From NCBI RefSeq assembly GCF_028473645.1, contig NZ_CP097269.1:4420001-4484000 (forward strand): a DNA stretch of 64,000 nucleotides, written 5' to 3'. The notes beneath the pieces were generated by a model, which saw only the letters and a list, made by a program, of their open reading frames with translations, did not search any database and was not told the DNA's origin. Positions 25,210 through 33,767 of this stretch are shown here, in pieces (within the stretch, counting starts at the first letter, position 1; every line of letters starts with the position of its first letter). Made by a program: the position numbers and the translations under genes. The DNA is from Acidovorax sp. GBBC 1281. GTDB taxonomy: Bacteria > Pseudomonadota > Gammaproteobacteria > Burkholderiales > Burkholderiaceae_C.

Positions 25210-26483
25210 CGCTGCAAGGGGTCACGCCCCGTGCCTACGAACCGCAGGACACCCTCTACGTCTGGACCCTGGTCAACCCGGCCGCCCCCGTGCTGACGGG
25301 CTCCGTGGCCCTGTCGCCGCTGGTGCCCAACTGCGCCACCTTCACCTACGCGGCCGATTGGTGGGAGTTCGCGCTGAGCGAAAACCTGCCCCTCGTCACC
25401 GGCCAGATGTTCAGTGCGGGCGTCAAAGACAGCGCCCCCGGCGCCATCGACGACGCGCGGCCCGACCGGTGGGGCGAGCGCATCATCCGCCACATCGACC
25501 GGCCCGCGCGCCTGTCGATCCTGGAGATGCTGCTGTTCGCCGGAGACGACCGCTTCGGCGCCCTGGGCATTTCCACCTCCGCCGAGCACTACGTGCCCCG
25601 GCGCATCGGGCCCTATCCGCAGCTGCGCGATCTGGCCTCGCTGGCGCAGGCCGTGGAAGACGTGCAGACACAAGCGCCCATCACGCCGGACATCCAGCGC
25701 CTGGTGCAGCCCGGCGTCACGCTGGGCGGCGCAAGGCCTAAGGCACTGCTGCAGACCGACAAAAGACCCTGCGTTGTCAAGTTCAGCGAATGGGATGACG
25801 CGGTGGACACGCCGCTGATCGAGCACGCCACCATGACGCTGGCAGCGCAGGCCGGCATCCACGTGGCCACCACCGGCGTGCTGCCCCTGCCCTCGCGACA
25901 CGCGCACGGCAAGCGGCGCCATGCGTTGACCATCGAGCGCTTCGACCGGCTCGACATCGGCGGGCAGACCCTGCGGCTGCATTGCCTCTCGGCCCGGACG
26001 GCGCTGGCGGCGGCGGGCCTTGCGGAAAGCTACGGGGCGCTGGCCACCGTGCTGCGGCGCCAGGCCCATCCGGACCGGCAGAAAGCCCAGCGCGAAGAGC
26101 TGTTCCAGCGCATGGTGTTCAACATCCTCATGGACAACACGGACGACCACGAACGCAACCACTGCCTGCGGCTGGGCTGGGACGGGTACTACGAGCTGTC
26201 GCCCGCGTTCGACGTGGTGCCCACCCTGCAGAACATGGGCTACCAGGCCATGGTGGTCGGCCGGCACGGCGCGGAATCCACTTTGGACAACGCGCTGACG
26301 GACCTGAGCGAGTTCGGCATCCCGCGCTCTCGGGCCATCGAACTCATCCAGGCCGTGGCGCGCACGGTGGACCGGTGGCCGCAGCACTTCGCCGGCCATG
26401 GCGTGGACGCGAACGACATGGCACTGCTGCAAGCCAGCATCGACCGCGATGCGCTCAAGGTGCAGCGCCAGGCGTTCTGCTGA
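25206..26483 (+). CDS. hipA: HipA family serine/threonine kinase toxin
   Basis: A 425-aa protein. The N-terminal portion is a HipA N1-like region. A kinase-like domain follows, with a glycine-rich TLGGARPKALL segment near residue 178, a likely ATP-binding lysine in CVVKFSEWDD, the catalytic motif NTDDHERNH near residue 314, and a metal-binding Asp in SPAFDVVP. E. coli HipA phosphorylates glutamyl-tRNA synthetase and causes persistence; the target here is unknown. All key residues appear intact, so it should be active. It is translationally coupled to HipB. Confidence 0.88.
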   Translation: MTLQGVTPRAYEPQDTLYVWTLVNPAAPVLTGSVALSPLVPNCATFTYAADWWEFALSENLPLVTGQMFSAGVKDSAPGAIDDARPDRWGERIIRHIDRPARLSILEMLLFAGDDRFGALGISTSAEHYVPRRIGPYPQLRDLASLAQAVEDVQTQAPITPDIQRLVQPGVTLGGARPKALLQTDKRPCVVKFSEWDDAVDTPLIEHATMTLAAQAGIHVATTGVLPLPSRHAHGKRRHALTIERFDRLDIGGQTLRLHCLSARTALAAAGLAESYGALATVLRRQAHPDRQKAQREELFQRMVFNILMDNTDDHERNHCLRLGWDGYYELSPAFDVVPTLQNMGYQAMVVGRHGAESTLDNALTDLSEFGIPRSRAIELIQAVARTVDRWPQHFAGHGVDANDMALLQASIDRDALKVQRQAFC

Positions 26484-26525
26484 GTGTGTGCCGGCAACCG
26501 CGATTCACGCGACCGGCATCTGCAT

Positions 26526-26583
26526 AAAAAATGCCGCCAGCGCAAATTCCACTAGGGCATATAGCTATTAAAAACGTAGCAAA
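26526..26583 (-). repeat. Dispersed repeat copy B (3' of Bug receptor gene)
   Basis: On the minus strand it starts TTTGCTACG exactly at the stop of the Bug-receptor gene, contains GCCCTAGTGGAATTTGCGC and ends in a run of six T. It shares at least 14 contiguous bases (TTCCACTAGGGCAT) with copy A. It lies between convergent hipA and the Bug gene, a terminator position for the latter. Confidence 0.8.
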
Positions 26584-27591
26584 TCAATCCACACTGGCGC
26601 CGGACTCCTTCACGACCTTGCCCCACTTGGCGCTTTCGGACTGGATGAAGGCGGCGAACTGCTCGGGCGTCTCGCTCACCGGCTCGGCGCCCTGGTCGGC
26701 CAGCTTCTTCTTCGTCTCGGGCTGCGACAGCACCTTGACCAGGGCCTTGTTCAATTGCGCCACGATGGGCGCGGGCGTGCCGGCGGGCGCGAACATGCCG
26801 AACCACGACGTGGCCTCGTAGCCGGGCACGCCGGCTTCGGCGATGGTGGGCACGTCGGGCAGCTCGGGCGAGCGCTTGGCCGTGGTCACGGCGATGGGGC
26901 GCAGCTTGCCCGAGCGCACGTGCTGGATGGCCGAGGGCATGTTGTCGAACATGATGCCGATCTGGTTGCCCAGCAGGTCGGTCACGGCCGGGGCGCTGCC
27001 CTTGTAGGGCACGTGCTGCATGTCCACCTTGGCCATGCTCTTGAACAGCTCTCCCGACAGGTGGATGGAGCTGCCGCTGCCGGACGAGCCGAAGTTCACC
27101 TTGCCGGGGTTGGCTTTGGCATAGGCGATCAGCTCCTGCACCGTCTTGTAGGGCTGGTTGGGGTTGGCCACCAGCAGGTTGGGCACGTTGGCCACGCGCG
27201 TGAGCGGCGCGAAGTCCTTCACCGGATCGAACGGCATCTTCTTGTAGAGCGCGGCGTTGATGGCGTGCGTGCCCACCGTGCCCATGAAGAGCGTGTAGCC
27301 GTCGGCCGGCGCACGCGCGGCCATCTGGCCGCCGATGTTGCCGCCCGCGCCGGCGCGGTTGTCCACCACCACCGACTGGCCCAGCTCGGCGGACAGGCCC
27401 TGGCCGATCACGCGCGCCAGGATGTCGGTGGTGCCGCCGGCTGCGAAGGGCACGATGATGGTGATGGGCTTGTTGGGGAACGCCTGCGCAAACGCGGTGG
27501 GCACCGCAGCGGTGGCGGCCACGGCCAGGGCGGCGGCCAGCAGGGTGCGGCGATGGGCGGCGAAGCGAAGGCTTGGGCGGACGGAAGTCAT
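26584..27591 (-). CDS. Bug family tripartite-tricarboxylate-type substrate-binding protein
   Basis: A 335-aa periplasmic receptor. The signal peptide ends at AFAQA-FPNKP. The family's first conserved block ITIIVPFAAGGTTDILAR and DNRAGAGGNIGG are present, with FGSSGSGSSIHLSGELF later. Bug proteins capture carboxylates for TTT transporters and are strongly expanded in Bordetella/Comamonadaceae; many have no adjacent membrane component, as here. It is the last gene of the beta-ketoadipate operon (88 bp after catC), so an aromatic or dicarboxylic acid ligand is plausible. Confidence 0.92.
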   Translation of the reverse strand: MTSVRPSLRFAAHRRTLLAAALAVAATAAVPTAFAQAFPNKPITIIVPFAAGGTTDILARVIGQGLSAELGQSVVVDNRAGAGGNIGGQMAARAPADGYTLFMGTVGTHAINAALYKKMPFDPVKDFAPLTRVANVPNLLVANPNQPYKTVQELIAYAKANPGKVNFGSSGSGSSIHLSGELFKSMAKVDMQHVPYKGSAPAVTDLLGNQIGIMFDNMPSAIQHVRSGKLRPIAVTTAKRSPELPDVPTIAEAGVPGYEATSWFGMFAPAGTPAPIVAQLNKALVKVLSQPETKKKLADQGAEPVSETPEQFAAFIQSESAKWGKVVKESGASVD

Positions 27592-27679
27592 GTTGTTTCC
27601 TCGGATCTCTTTATGGGGATGAAAAGCGGGGCGCGTGCCGGGTGCGGCGCCCGCCAGCGGGGCGCAGCGGCCAACGCCG

Positions 27680-27964
27680 TTATTCCTGCACGATGGACGA
27701 CGGGTGGTTGGCCAGCGGCGTCACCTTGATCTGCATGTAGGGGAACAGGGGCAGGCCGCTCAGGATCGTGTGCAGCTCGTCGTTGCTGGCGACGTCGAAG
27801 ATGCTCACGTTGGCGTATTCGCCGACGACGCGCCACAGGTGGCGCCACTTCCCGCCCTGCTGCAGCTGCTGCGAATATTCCTTCTCCTTGCGCTTGATTT
27901 CGTCGGCCACTTCGGGGGCCAGCGTGGACGGGATGTTCACCGTCATTTCAGCCATGAACAGCAT
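27680..27964 (-). CDS. catC: Muconolactone delta-isomerase
   Basis: A 94-aa cytoplasmic enzyme of the catechol branch of the beta-ketoadipate pathway; it converts muconolactone to 3-oxoadipate enol-lactone. Length and sequence fit CatC: GKWRHLWRVVGEYANVSIFDV then LHTILSGLPLFPYM, and the ending HPSSI. The start ATG at 27964 (MLFMAEMTV) matches the family's MLF start. It is in the same operon as pcaD, which uses its product. catA and catB are not in the window. Confidence 0.95.
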   Translation of the reverse strand: MLFMAEMTVNIPSTLAPEVADEIKRKEKEYSQQLQQGGKWRHLWRVVGEYANVSIFDVASNDELHTILSGLPLFPYMQIKVTPLANHPSSIVQE

Positions 27965-28022
27965 CGGTTGCTCCTTGAAAACGAAAAAGGGATGGAAAGG
28001 GAAAAAAGAGAGGCGCCTGCGG

Positions 28023-29357
28023 TCACAGGTGCGGCCAGACCAGCATGGTCACGGCGTAGATCGCGCCCACCAGCAGCATGGAGACCACCGTGTAGCCCAT
28101 GATGTCTTTCAGCTTGAGCTTGGACAGCGCCAGCGCCGGCAGGATCCAGAACGGCTGCACCAGATCGTTCCAGCCGTTGCCCAGCATCACCGACATGGCG
28201 GTCTGCGCCTGCGAGGCGCCCAGCGTGGTGGCCGCGTTGATCATGAACGGGCCCTGCAGCACCCAGTGTCCGCCGCCCGAGGGCGCGAAGAAGTTGATGA
28301 CGAACGAGCTCACCAGGCCCCACAGCGGCAGCGTGTCGGCGGTGGAGACGCTCACGAATACGTGCGCGATGGACTCCACCAGGCCCGAGCCGTGCATGAT
28401 GGCCATGATGCCAGCGTAGAACGGGAACTGCAGGATGATCCCGCCGATGGTCTTCACGCCTTCGTTGACCTTCTCCACGTACTTCATCGGTGTGCCCAGC
28501 AGCAGCACCCCCAGGAACAGGATGAAGAAGTTGATCATGTTCAGGTCGAGGTTGCCGCCCTGGATGAAGTGCATGGCCACGTACGCCATGCCGCACAGGC
28601 CGATCAGCAGGCTCAGCACGCGGCTGTTGTTCAGGCGCCAGGCCAGCGTCTTCTCGTCGCCCAGCAGGTGTTCGGCACTGGCGGGCTTGGTGTCGGCCAC
28701 GGTGGCCGGGTCCAGTTCCACGACCGGCTCGCCCTTCTTGGGGTGCATGGTGGCGTTGAGCAGCGGCAGTGCGATGAGCACGGCCAGGCTGGTCAGCAGG
28801 ATGGGCGCGGAGAAGATCGTCTGCGTGAGCGGGATCAGCCCCATGGTGCTTTCGAACGCGTGGCCCTTGGTGGAGATGAGCACGGGGATGGTGGCCGAGA
28901 AACCCAGGCTGTACATGGTGAAGCCCGTGTACGCCGCCGCGATGATGAGCGGGTAGTGCACGCCCTTGACCTTGAGCGCCAGCTTGCGCGCCATGATGCC
29001 GCCGATCACCAGGCCGAAGCCCCAGTTGAGGTAGCTGCCCACGCAGCCCACGATGGTGGCGACGATGATGGCCTGGCGCGGCGTGTGCACGTGCGAGGCG
29101 ATGCGGTCGAGAAAGCGGTCCACGATGGGCGCGGCCGCCAGCACGTAGCCCATCACCAGGATCACCGCCATCTGCGTGGTGAAGGCCAGCAGGCTCCAGA
29201 AGCCCTTGCCCCAGTCCTGCACCACGGCATTGATGGGGCGGTTTTCCACCCCGAAGGCGAGCGCCATGGTCAGCAGCGTGAGCATGATCGCGAAGACGAA
29301 CGGATCGGGCAGGTAGCGCCGCATCAGTTCGGTGAAGAAGGCGGTGATTTTCGACAT
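28023..29357 (-). CDS. Short-chain fatty acid transporter (AtoE family)
   Basis: A 444-aa inner-membrane carrier of the TIGR00366/AtoE family with about 11-12 hydrophobic segments. The family motif NWGFGLVIGGIMARKLA and the later NFFAPSGGGHWVLQGPF are visible. In E. coli AtoE imports acetoacetate and short-chain fatty acids. Placed inside a beta-ketoadipate operon it could import the pathway's carboxylate substrate. The ATG is at 29357. Confidence 0.92.
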   Translation of the reverse strand: MSKITAFFTELMRRYLPDPFVFAIMLTLLTMALAFGVENRPINAVVQDWGKGFWSLLAFTTQMAVILVMGYVLAAAPIVDRFLDRIASHVHTPRQAIIVATIVGCVGSYLNWGFGLVIGGIMARKLALKVKGVHYPLIIAAAYTGFTMYSLGFSATIPVLISTKGHAFESTMGLIPLTQTIFSAPILLTSLAVLIALPLLNATMHPKKGEPVVELDPATVADTKPASAEHLLGDEKTLAWRLNNSRVLSLLIGLCGMAYVAMHFIQGGNLDLNMINFFILFLGVLLLGTPMKYVEKVNEGVKTIGGIILQFPFYAGIMAIMHGSGLVESIAHVFVSVSTADTLPLWGLVSSFVINFFAPSGGGHWVLQGPFMINAATTLGASQAQTAMSVMLGNGWNDLVQPFWILPALALSKLKLKDIMGYTVVSMLLVGAIYAVTMLVWPHL

Positions 29358-29410
29358 GGAAATTGTCTCTTTGGTGTTGTGAGGTTTTGAGAAAACGCGA
29401 GGAGAAAGCG

Positions 29411-30136
29411 CTAGACCCCGGCCACGCCCACGGTCATGCCACCGCAGACGTACAAGACCTGGCCGGTGACGAAGCCGCTGCGCGCATCGAGCAGATAGGA
29501 CACGGCATGCGCCACGTCGTCCGGCGTGCCCACGCGCTTGACGGGCACCGAGTCGATGATGGCTTTGGTGCGCGGCGCATCGGGCGGGTTGGCGCGGTCG
29601 AACAGCTCGGTGCGGATGGGGCCCGGGCCAATGGCGTTGGCCGTGACGCCGTGGCGGCCCAGCTCCAGCGCCCACACGCGCGTCATGCCGATCAGGCCGG
29701 CCTTGGTGGCCGAATACGCGGTGCGCAGCTCCTTGCCCAACGCGGCGCGCGATGACATGTTCACGATGCGCCCGAAGCCAGCCGCCTGCATGCCCGGCAG
29801 CAGCGCCTGCATGCACTGCAGCGCGCAGCGCAGGTTCAGCGCCACGGCGAGGTCGAATTGTTCCAGCGTCTGATCCGCGGCTTCGGCAGGCACCACGATG
29901 CCCACGTTGTTGACCAGGCGCGTGATGGGCCCGCCCGCTAGCGCTTCCTGCAGGGCCCGCGCGGTGTCGGCGGTGTCGGACAGGTCGGCCTGGATGCCGC
30001 CGGGCACATGGGCGACCGCGCGATCGATGATGACGGGCTCGTAGCCGTCGGCGCGGCAGCGCTCGGCCGTCGCCGCGCCGATGCCGGCGCCGCCGCCGGT
30101 GATGAGAACGCGCTCGCGTGCAGGTGCAGTGGTCAT
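29411..30136 (-). CDS. Short-chain dehydrogenase/reductase (FabG-like)
   Basis: A 241-aa classical SDR. The nucleotide-binding motif ITGGGAGIG lies at residues 12-20, NNVGI follows in the middle, the catalytic Ser lies in IVNMSSRA, and YSATKAG gives Tyr and Lys. PGPIRTELF follows as in FabG-like enzymes. The substrate is unknown; the operon context suggests a hydroxy- or oxo-acid (or its CoA ester) feeding the beta-ketoadipate pathway. Confidence 0.93.
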   Translation of the reverse strand: MTTAPARERVLITGGGAGIGAATAERCRADGYEPVIIDRAVAHVPGGIQADLSDTADTARALQEALAGGPITRLVNNVGIVVPAEAADQTLEQFDLAVALNLRCALQCMQALLPGMQAAGFGRIVNMSSRAALGKELRTAYSATKAGLIGMTRVWALELGRHGVTANAIGPGPIRTELFDRANPPDAPRTKAIIDSVPVKRVGTPDDVAHAVSYLLDARSGFVTGQVLYVCGGMTVGVAGV

Positions 30137-30178
30137 GGAAGGTCTTTCTTCTTCAGGGAATGCAGGGGCGCGTGGGGT

Positions 30179-30475
30179 TTACAGGTAGCTCTGTCCATCG
30201 ACGTAGGCCTTGCGCCAGCGCGTGAGCGTCACGCGCTCGAACAGGCCCGCGGCGTGGAACGGGTCGGATTCGACGAAGCGCTGGGCCTCTTCGCGCGAAT
30301 CGAGCGCCACCACGTACAGGCCGCCCCCCAGATCCTTGCCGTCGTCGGCCAGCTTGGCGCCGCAAGCCAGCAGCAGGGCCTTGTGCTGGTCAAGAAACGC
30401 CAGGTGCGCGGCCCGCGTGGCCTGGCGCACGTGCTGGTGATCGGGCTTGTCGAAGGTCTCGATGATGAAAGGCAC
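30179..30475 (-). CDS. YciI family protein
   Basis: A 98-aa dimeric ferredoxin-fold protein of the YciI/YCII group. It has the conserved His-Asp pairing: HLAFLDQHKALL and the later EEAQRFVESDPFHAAGL, where DPF is the family signature. YciI-like proteins include dehydrochlorinase-type and muconolactone isomerase-like enzymes, so a small isomerase or lyase role is plausible. The start is GTG at 30475, with GGAG six nt upstream. Spacing to the preceding cyclase gene is 113 bp and to the SDR 42 bp. Confidence 0.85.
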   Translation of the reverse strand: MPFIIETFDKPDHQHVRQATRAAHLAFLDQHKALLLACGAKLADDGKDLGGGLYVVALDSREEAQRFVESDPFHAAGLFERVTLTRWRKAYVDGQSYL

Positions 30476-30588
30476 AACAGTCTCCGTGTGCACGGCGGTC
30501 CGGCACATTGCAAACGCCGGTTAACCGGCTTCAGGGGATGGATTTCCGCGCAGTGCGCACTGAGCGGAACGGGGTGACGGTCAGGGCT

Positions 30589-31656
30589 TCAGACGGTGGC
30601 GACCGGTGTCACGGGCGAGGCGATGGCCCCGGGCAAATTCAACGGCGGCGCCGTCAGCAGGAATCGCGAGCGGTGGCGCGCGCGCAGCCACGCGGCCAGC
30701 GGCGTCAGGTGCCACAGCTCGCCCAGGTGCACGCCCAGCTTGAACAGGCAGTGCTCGTGCAGCGGCAGCGCGGCGCAGCAGGCCGGGCCCGCCTTGGCGG
30801 GGAAGGCTTCGACGGCGTAGTTGTCGGCGGCGATGGCGGCGAGCTGGCTGTCGGTGATCCATTGCAGCAGCCTGTCGTCGCGCCCGTCCAGCACGGCGCA
30901 GCGGTCCGCCAGCACGGCCGGATCGGGGTGCCTGCGCATGCCCAGCACCACGTCGGCAAAGCCCGTGTGCAGGCAGACGATGTCGCCCGGCTCCACCGCC
31001 ACGCCGTCGGCCTCCAGCACGCGCATCAGCGTGTCGTAGCCGACCACGGTGCGGGCATCGCCCAGGTGCGCGCGCAGATCGATCATCACGCCGCGCCCCT
31101 GCACGCCCGTGCGGGCCATGCCCTCGATGCCCAGCGCATGCGCGGCCGAGGTGCTGGTGGCCGCTCCCGGCGCGGCGGGCACGCCGGCATCGCGCACGTC
31201 GTCCGGGCCCACGATGTCGCGGCCGGCGGCGTAGCCGTTGTAGTACAGCGCTTCGGGCAGGCCGTCGCCATTGGCGTCGAACATCGAGCCCGCGTGCGCC
31301 AGGCCATCCCACTGCGTGGAGTACTGCAGGTGCAGGATGGCCAGGTCGTCCGACAGCACGTCGGTGCGGCCCGGCTCCAGCGCACCCAGCAGGCAATTGA
31401 AGTTGACCAGCCCCTTGCGCAGCAGCGGCCGCAGCACGGGCGGCTGGCGATTGGGGTTGAGGGCATTGCCGCCGGGGTAGTCCAGCGGCAGGCTCAGCGC
31501 GAAGGCCAGGCCCTCTTGCACTTCGGCCACGCCCTGGCGCACCTTTTCGGGCGTGAGCAGGTTCAGGCGGCCCAGTTGGTCATGGGGGCCGAAGTCGCCC
31601 CAGGTGGAGCCGGCGGGCCGGTGCTGCCAGCGGGGGTTGGTGGGCTGCGGGTCCAT
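30589..31656 (-). CDS. Cyclase family protein (kynurenine formamidase-like)
   Basis: A 355-aa metal-dependent hydrolase of the cyclase (PF04199) family. The metal-site region reads QWDGLAHAGSMFD near residue 120, in place of the HGTHxD of short family members, which is the form seen in the longer subgroup with YYNGYAAG. A second conserved segment is PGDIVCLHTGFADVVL. Such enzymes open or close amide or lactone bonds; the substrate is unknown. It lies 29 bp after pcaD. Confidence 0.85.
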   Translation of the reverse strand: MDPQPTNPRWQHRPAGSTWGDFGPHDQLGRLNLLTPEKVRQGVAEVQEGLAFALSLPLDYPGGNALNPNRQPPVLRPLLRKGLVNFNCLLGALEPGRTDVLSDDLAILHLQYSTQWDGLAHAGSMFDANGDGLPEALYYNGYAAGRDIVGPDDVRDAGVPAAPGAATSTSAAHALGIEGMARTGVQGRGVMIDLRAHLGDARTVVGYDTLMRVLEADGVAVEPGDIVCLHTGFADVVLGMRRHPDPAVLADRCAVLDGRDDRLLQWITDSQLAAIAADNYAVEAFPAKAGPACCAALPLHEHCLFKLGVHLGELWHLTPLAAWLRARHRSRFLLTAPPLNLPGAIASPVTPVATV

Positions 31657-31685
31657 GGGGTCTCGGTCTCTCTTCGTGCCGCGGC

Positions 31686-32480
31686 TCAGCGCGCCAGGAA
31701 CGCGGCCAGCGCGGCATCGAACGCGGCCGGCGCTTCCAGGTTGGACAAGTGCGAGGCCGGCACTTGCACCAGTTGCGCGCCCGCGATGATGGCCTGCATG
31801 GCCTGCGCATCGGCCACCGTGGTCACGGGGTCGGCGCTGCCGGCGACCAGCAGCGTGGGCACGCTGATGGCACGGATGGCGCTGCGCAGGTCGGCCTGGG
31901 CCAGGGCCTCGCAGCAGGCGGCGTAGCCCTCGGGGGCAATGCCGGCGATCCAGCCCTGGGCGCGCTGCACCACGGCGGGCTGCGCAGCCACGAAGGCATC
32001 GGTGAACCAGCGGCTGGGCGACGATGCGGCCAGTTCGGCCATGGCCGCCGTGCCCTTCTCGCGGACCAGCGCGGCGCGCGATGTCCAGCCCTCGGCCGTG
32101 CCGATCTTCGCGGCGCTGTTGGCCACCACCAGGTGGTCCAGCCGCGCGGGGGCATTCACGCCCAGCCACAGGCCGGTGAGGCCGCCCATCGAGATGCCGC
32201 AGAAGCTGGCGCGCTCGATGGCCAGCGCGTCGAGCAGCGCCAGCACGTCGCTGCCCAGCTGGTCGACCGTGTACGGGCCGGGCGAGGCCACGCTCGCGCC
32301 GTGGCCGCGCGTGTCGTAGCGCAGCACGCGGTGCGTGGTGGCGAAGCGCGCGGCTTGCGCGTCCCACATCTCCAGGGTGGTGCCCAGGGAGTTGGAGAGC
32401 ACCAGCACGGGTGCGCCTTCGGGGCCGTCGAGGCGCACGCGGAAGGCGCCGGCGGGGGTGTGGAGGGTGGCAGTGGACAC
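31686..32480 (-). CDS. pcaD: 3-oxoadipate enol-lactonase
   Basis: A 264-aa alpha/beta hydrolase that opens 3-oxoadipate enol-lactone to 3-oxoadipate. The nucleophile elbow GISMGG is near residue 93. Also visible are the oxyanion region SNSLGTTLEMWD, RYDTRGHGAS, and the final catalytic His in PASHLSNLEAP. Length fits PcaD. It starts with GTG at 32480, with AGGAA nine nt upstream. It lies between pcaF and the cyclase gene and uses the product of CatC. Confidence 0.94.
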   Translation of the reverse strand: MSTATLHTPAGAFRVRLDGPEGAPVLVLSNSLGTTLEMWDAQAARFATTHRVLRYDTRGHGASVASPGPYTVDQLGSDVLALLDALAIERASFCGISMGGLTGLWLGVNAPARLDHLVVANSAAKIGTAEGWTSRAALVREKGTAAMAELAASSPSRWFTDAFVAAQPAVVQRAQGWIAGIAPEGYAACCEALAQADLRSAIRAISVPTLLVAGSADPVTTVADAQAMQAIIAGAQLVQVPASHLSNLEAPAAFDAALAAFLAR

Positions 32481-32514
32481 GGGCTTGATTTCCTGGGGTT
32501 TCGCAGCGGGCCGA

Positions 32515-33717
32515 TCAGACGCGTTCAAGCACCACGGCGATGCCCTGCCCCACGCCGATGCACATGGTGGCCAGCGCGTAGCGCCCGCCCGTGGCATGCA
32601 GGCGGTTCACCGCCGTGGTGGCCAGGCGCGCGCCGCTGGCGCCCAGCGGATGGCCCAGCGCGATGGCGCCGCCCCAGGCGTTCACGCGCGCGTCGTCGTC
32701 CTGCAGGCCCAGCTGGCGCAGCACGGCGATGCCTTGCGCGGCGAAGGCTTCGTTGAGTTCGATCACATCGAGCTGATCGAGCGTGAGGCCCGTCAGTTGC
32801 AACACCTTCTGCGTGGCCGGCGCCGGGCCGATGCCCATCACGCGCGGGGCCACGCCGGCCGTGGCCATGCCGACCACGCGGGCCTTTGGCGTGAGGCCGT
32901 GCCGGGCGGCGCTCGCCTCATCGGCCAGCAGCAGCGCGCAGGCGCCGTCGTTCACGCCGCTGGCGTTGCCGGCCGTCACCGTGCCACCTTCGCGCACCAC
33001 GGGCTTGAGCTTGGCGAGCGCCTCCAGGCTGGTCTCGCGCGGGTGCTCGTCCTGGTCCACGGTGACGGGCTCGCCCTTCTTCTGCGGCACCTGCACGGGC
33101 GTGATCTCGCGCGCCAGGTGGCCGGCCTGCTGGGCGGCCACGGCCTTGCGCTGGCTGGCGAGCGCCATGCGGTCCTGCGCTTCGCGCTCGATGCCGTAGT
33201 CGTCGGCCACGTTCTCGGCCGTCTCGGGCATCGAATCCACGCCGTACTGCGCCTTCATGAGCTTGTTGACGAAGCGCCAGCCGATGGTGGTGTCGTACAC
33301 CGCATTGGCGCGGCTGAAGGCGGTTTCGGCCTTCGGCATCACGAAGGGGGCGCGGCTCATGCTCTCCACGCCGCCGGCGATCATCAGGCCCGCCTCGCCG
33401 GACTTGATGGCGCGCGCGGCCGTGCCCACGGCGTCCAGGCCCGAGCCGCACAGGCGGTTGATGGTGGCGCCGGGCACGTCGATCGGCAGGCCGGCCAGCA
33501 GCGCGGACATGCGGGCGACGTTGCGGTTGTCTTCGCCGGCCTGGTTGGCGCAGCCGTAGAGCACGTCCACCACGGCGGCCCAGTCCACGTTCGGGTTGCG
33601 GGCCATCAGCGCCTTGAGCGGGATGGCGCCCAGGTCGTCGGTGCGCACGCTGGACAGGGCACCGCCGTAGCGGCCGAAGGGCGTGCGGATGGCGTCGCAG
33701 ATGAAGGCTTGCGTCAT
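32515..33717 (-). CDS. pcaF: 3-oxoadipyl-CoA thiolase
   Basis: A 400-aa thiolase cleaving 3-oxoadipyl-CoA into succinyl-CoA and acetyl-CoA. The nucleophilic Cys is in INRLCGSGLDAVG near residue 90. The C-terminal GHPLGASGARL and CIGVGQGIAVV give the catalytic His and second Cys. The length of exactly 400 and the N-terminal ICDAIRTPFGRYGGALSSVR pattern favour PcaF over a generic acetyl-CoA acetyltransferase. The ATG at 33717 has GGAGA upstream. Confidence 0.95.
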   Translation of the reverse strand: MTQAFICDAIRTPFGRYGGALSSVRTDDLGAIPLKALMARNPNVDWAAVVDVLYGCANQAGEDNRNVARMSALLAGLPIDVPGATINRLCGSGLDAVGTAARAIKSGEAGLMIAGGVESMSRAPFVMPKAETAFSRANAVYDTTIGWRFVNKLMKAQYGVDSMPETAENVADDYGIEREAQDRMALASQRKAVAAQQAGHLAREITPVQVPQKKGEPVTVDQDEHPRETSLEALAKLKPVVREGGTVTAGNASGVNDGACALLLADEASAARHGLTPKARVVGMATAGVAPRVMGIGPAPATQKVLQLTGLTLDQLDVIELNEAFAAQGIAVLRQLGLQDDDARVNAWGGAIALGHPLGASGARLATTAVNRLHATGGRYALATMCIGVGQGIAVVLERV

Positions 33718-33767
33718 GGTCTTTGTCTCCAGGGTGTTGGTCGGGAAAGGCGCCGAGGCGGCCGGGG

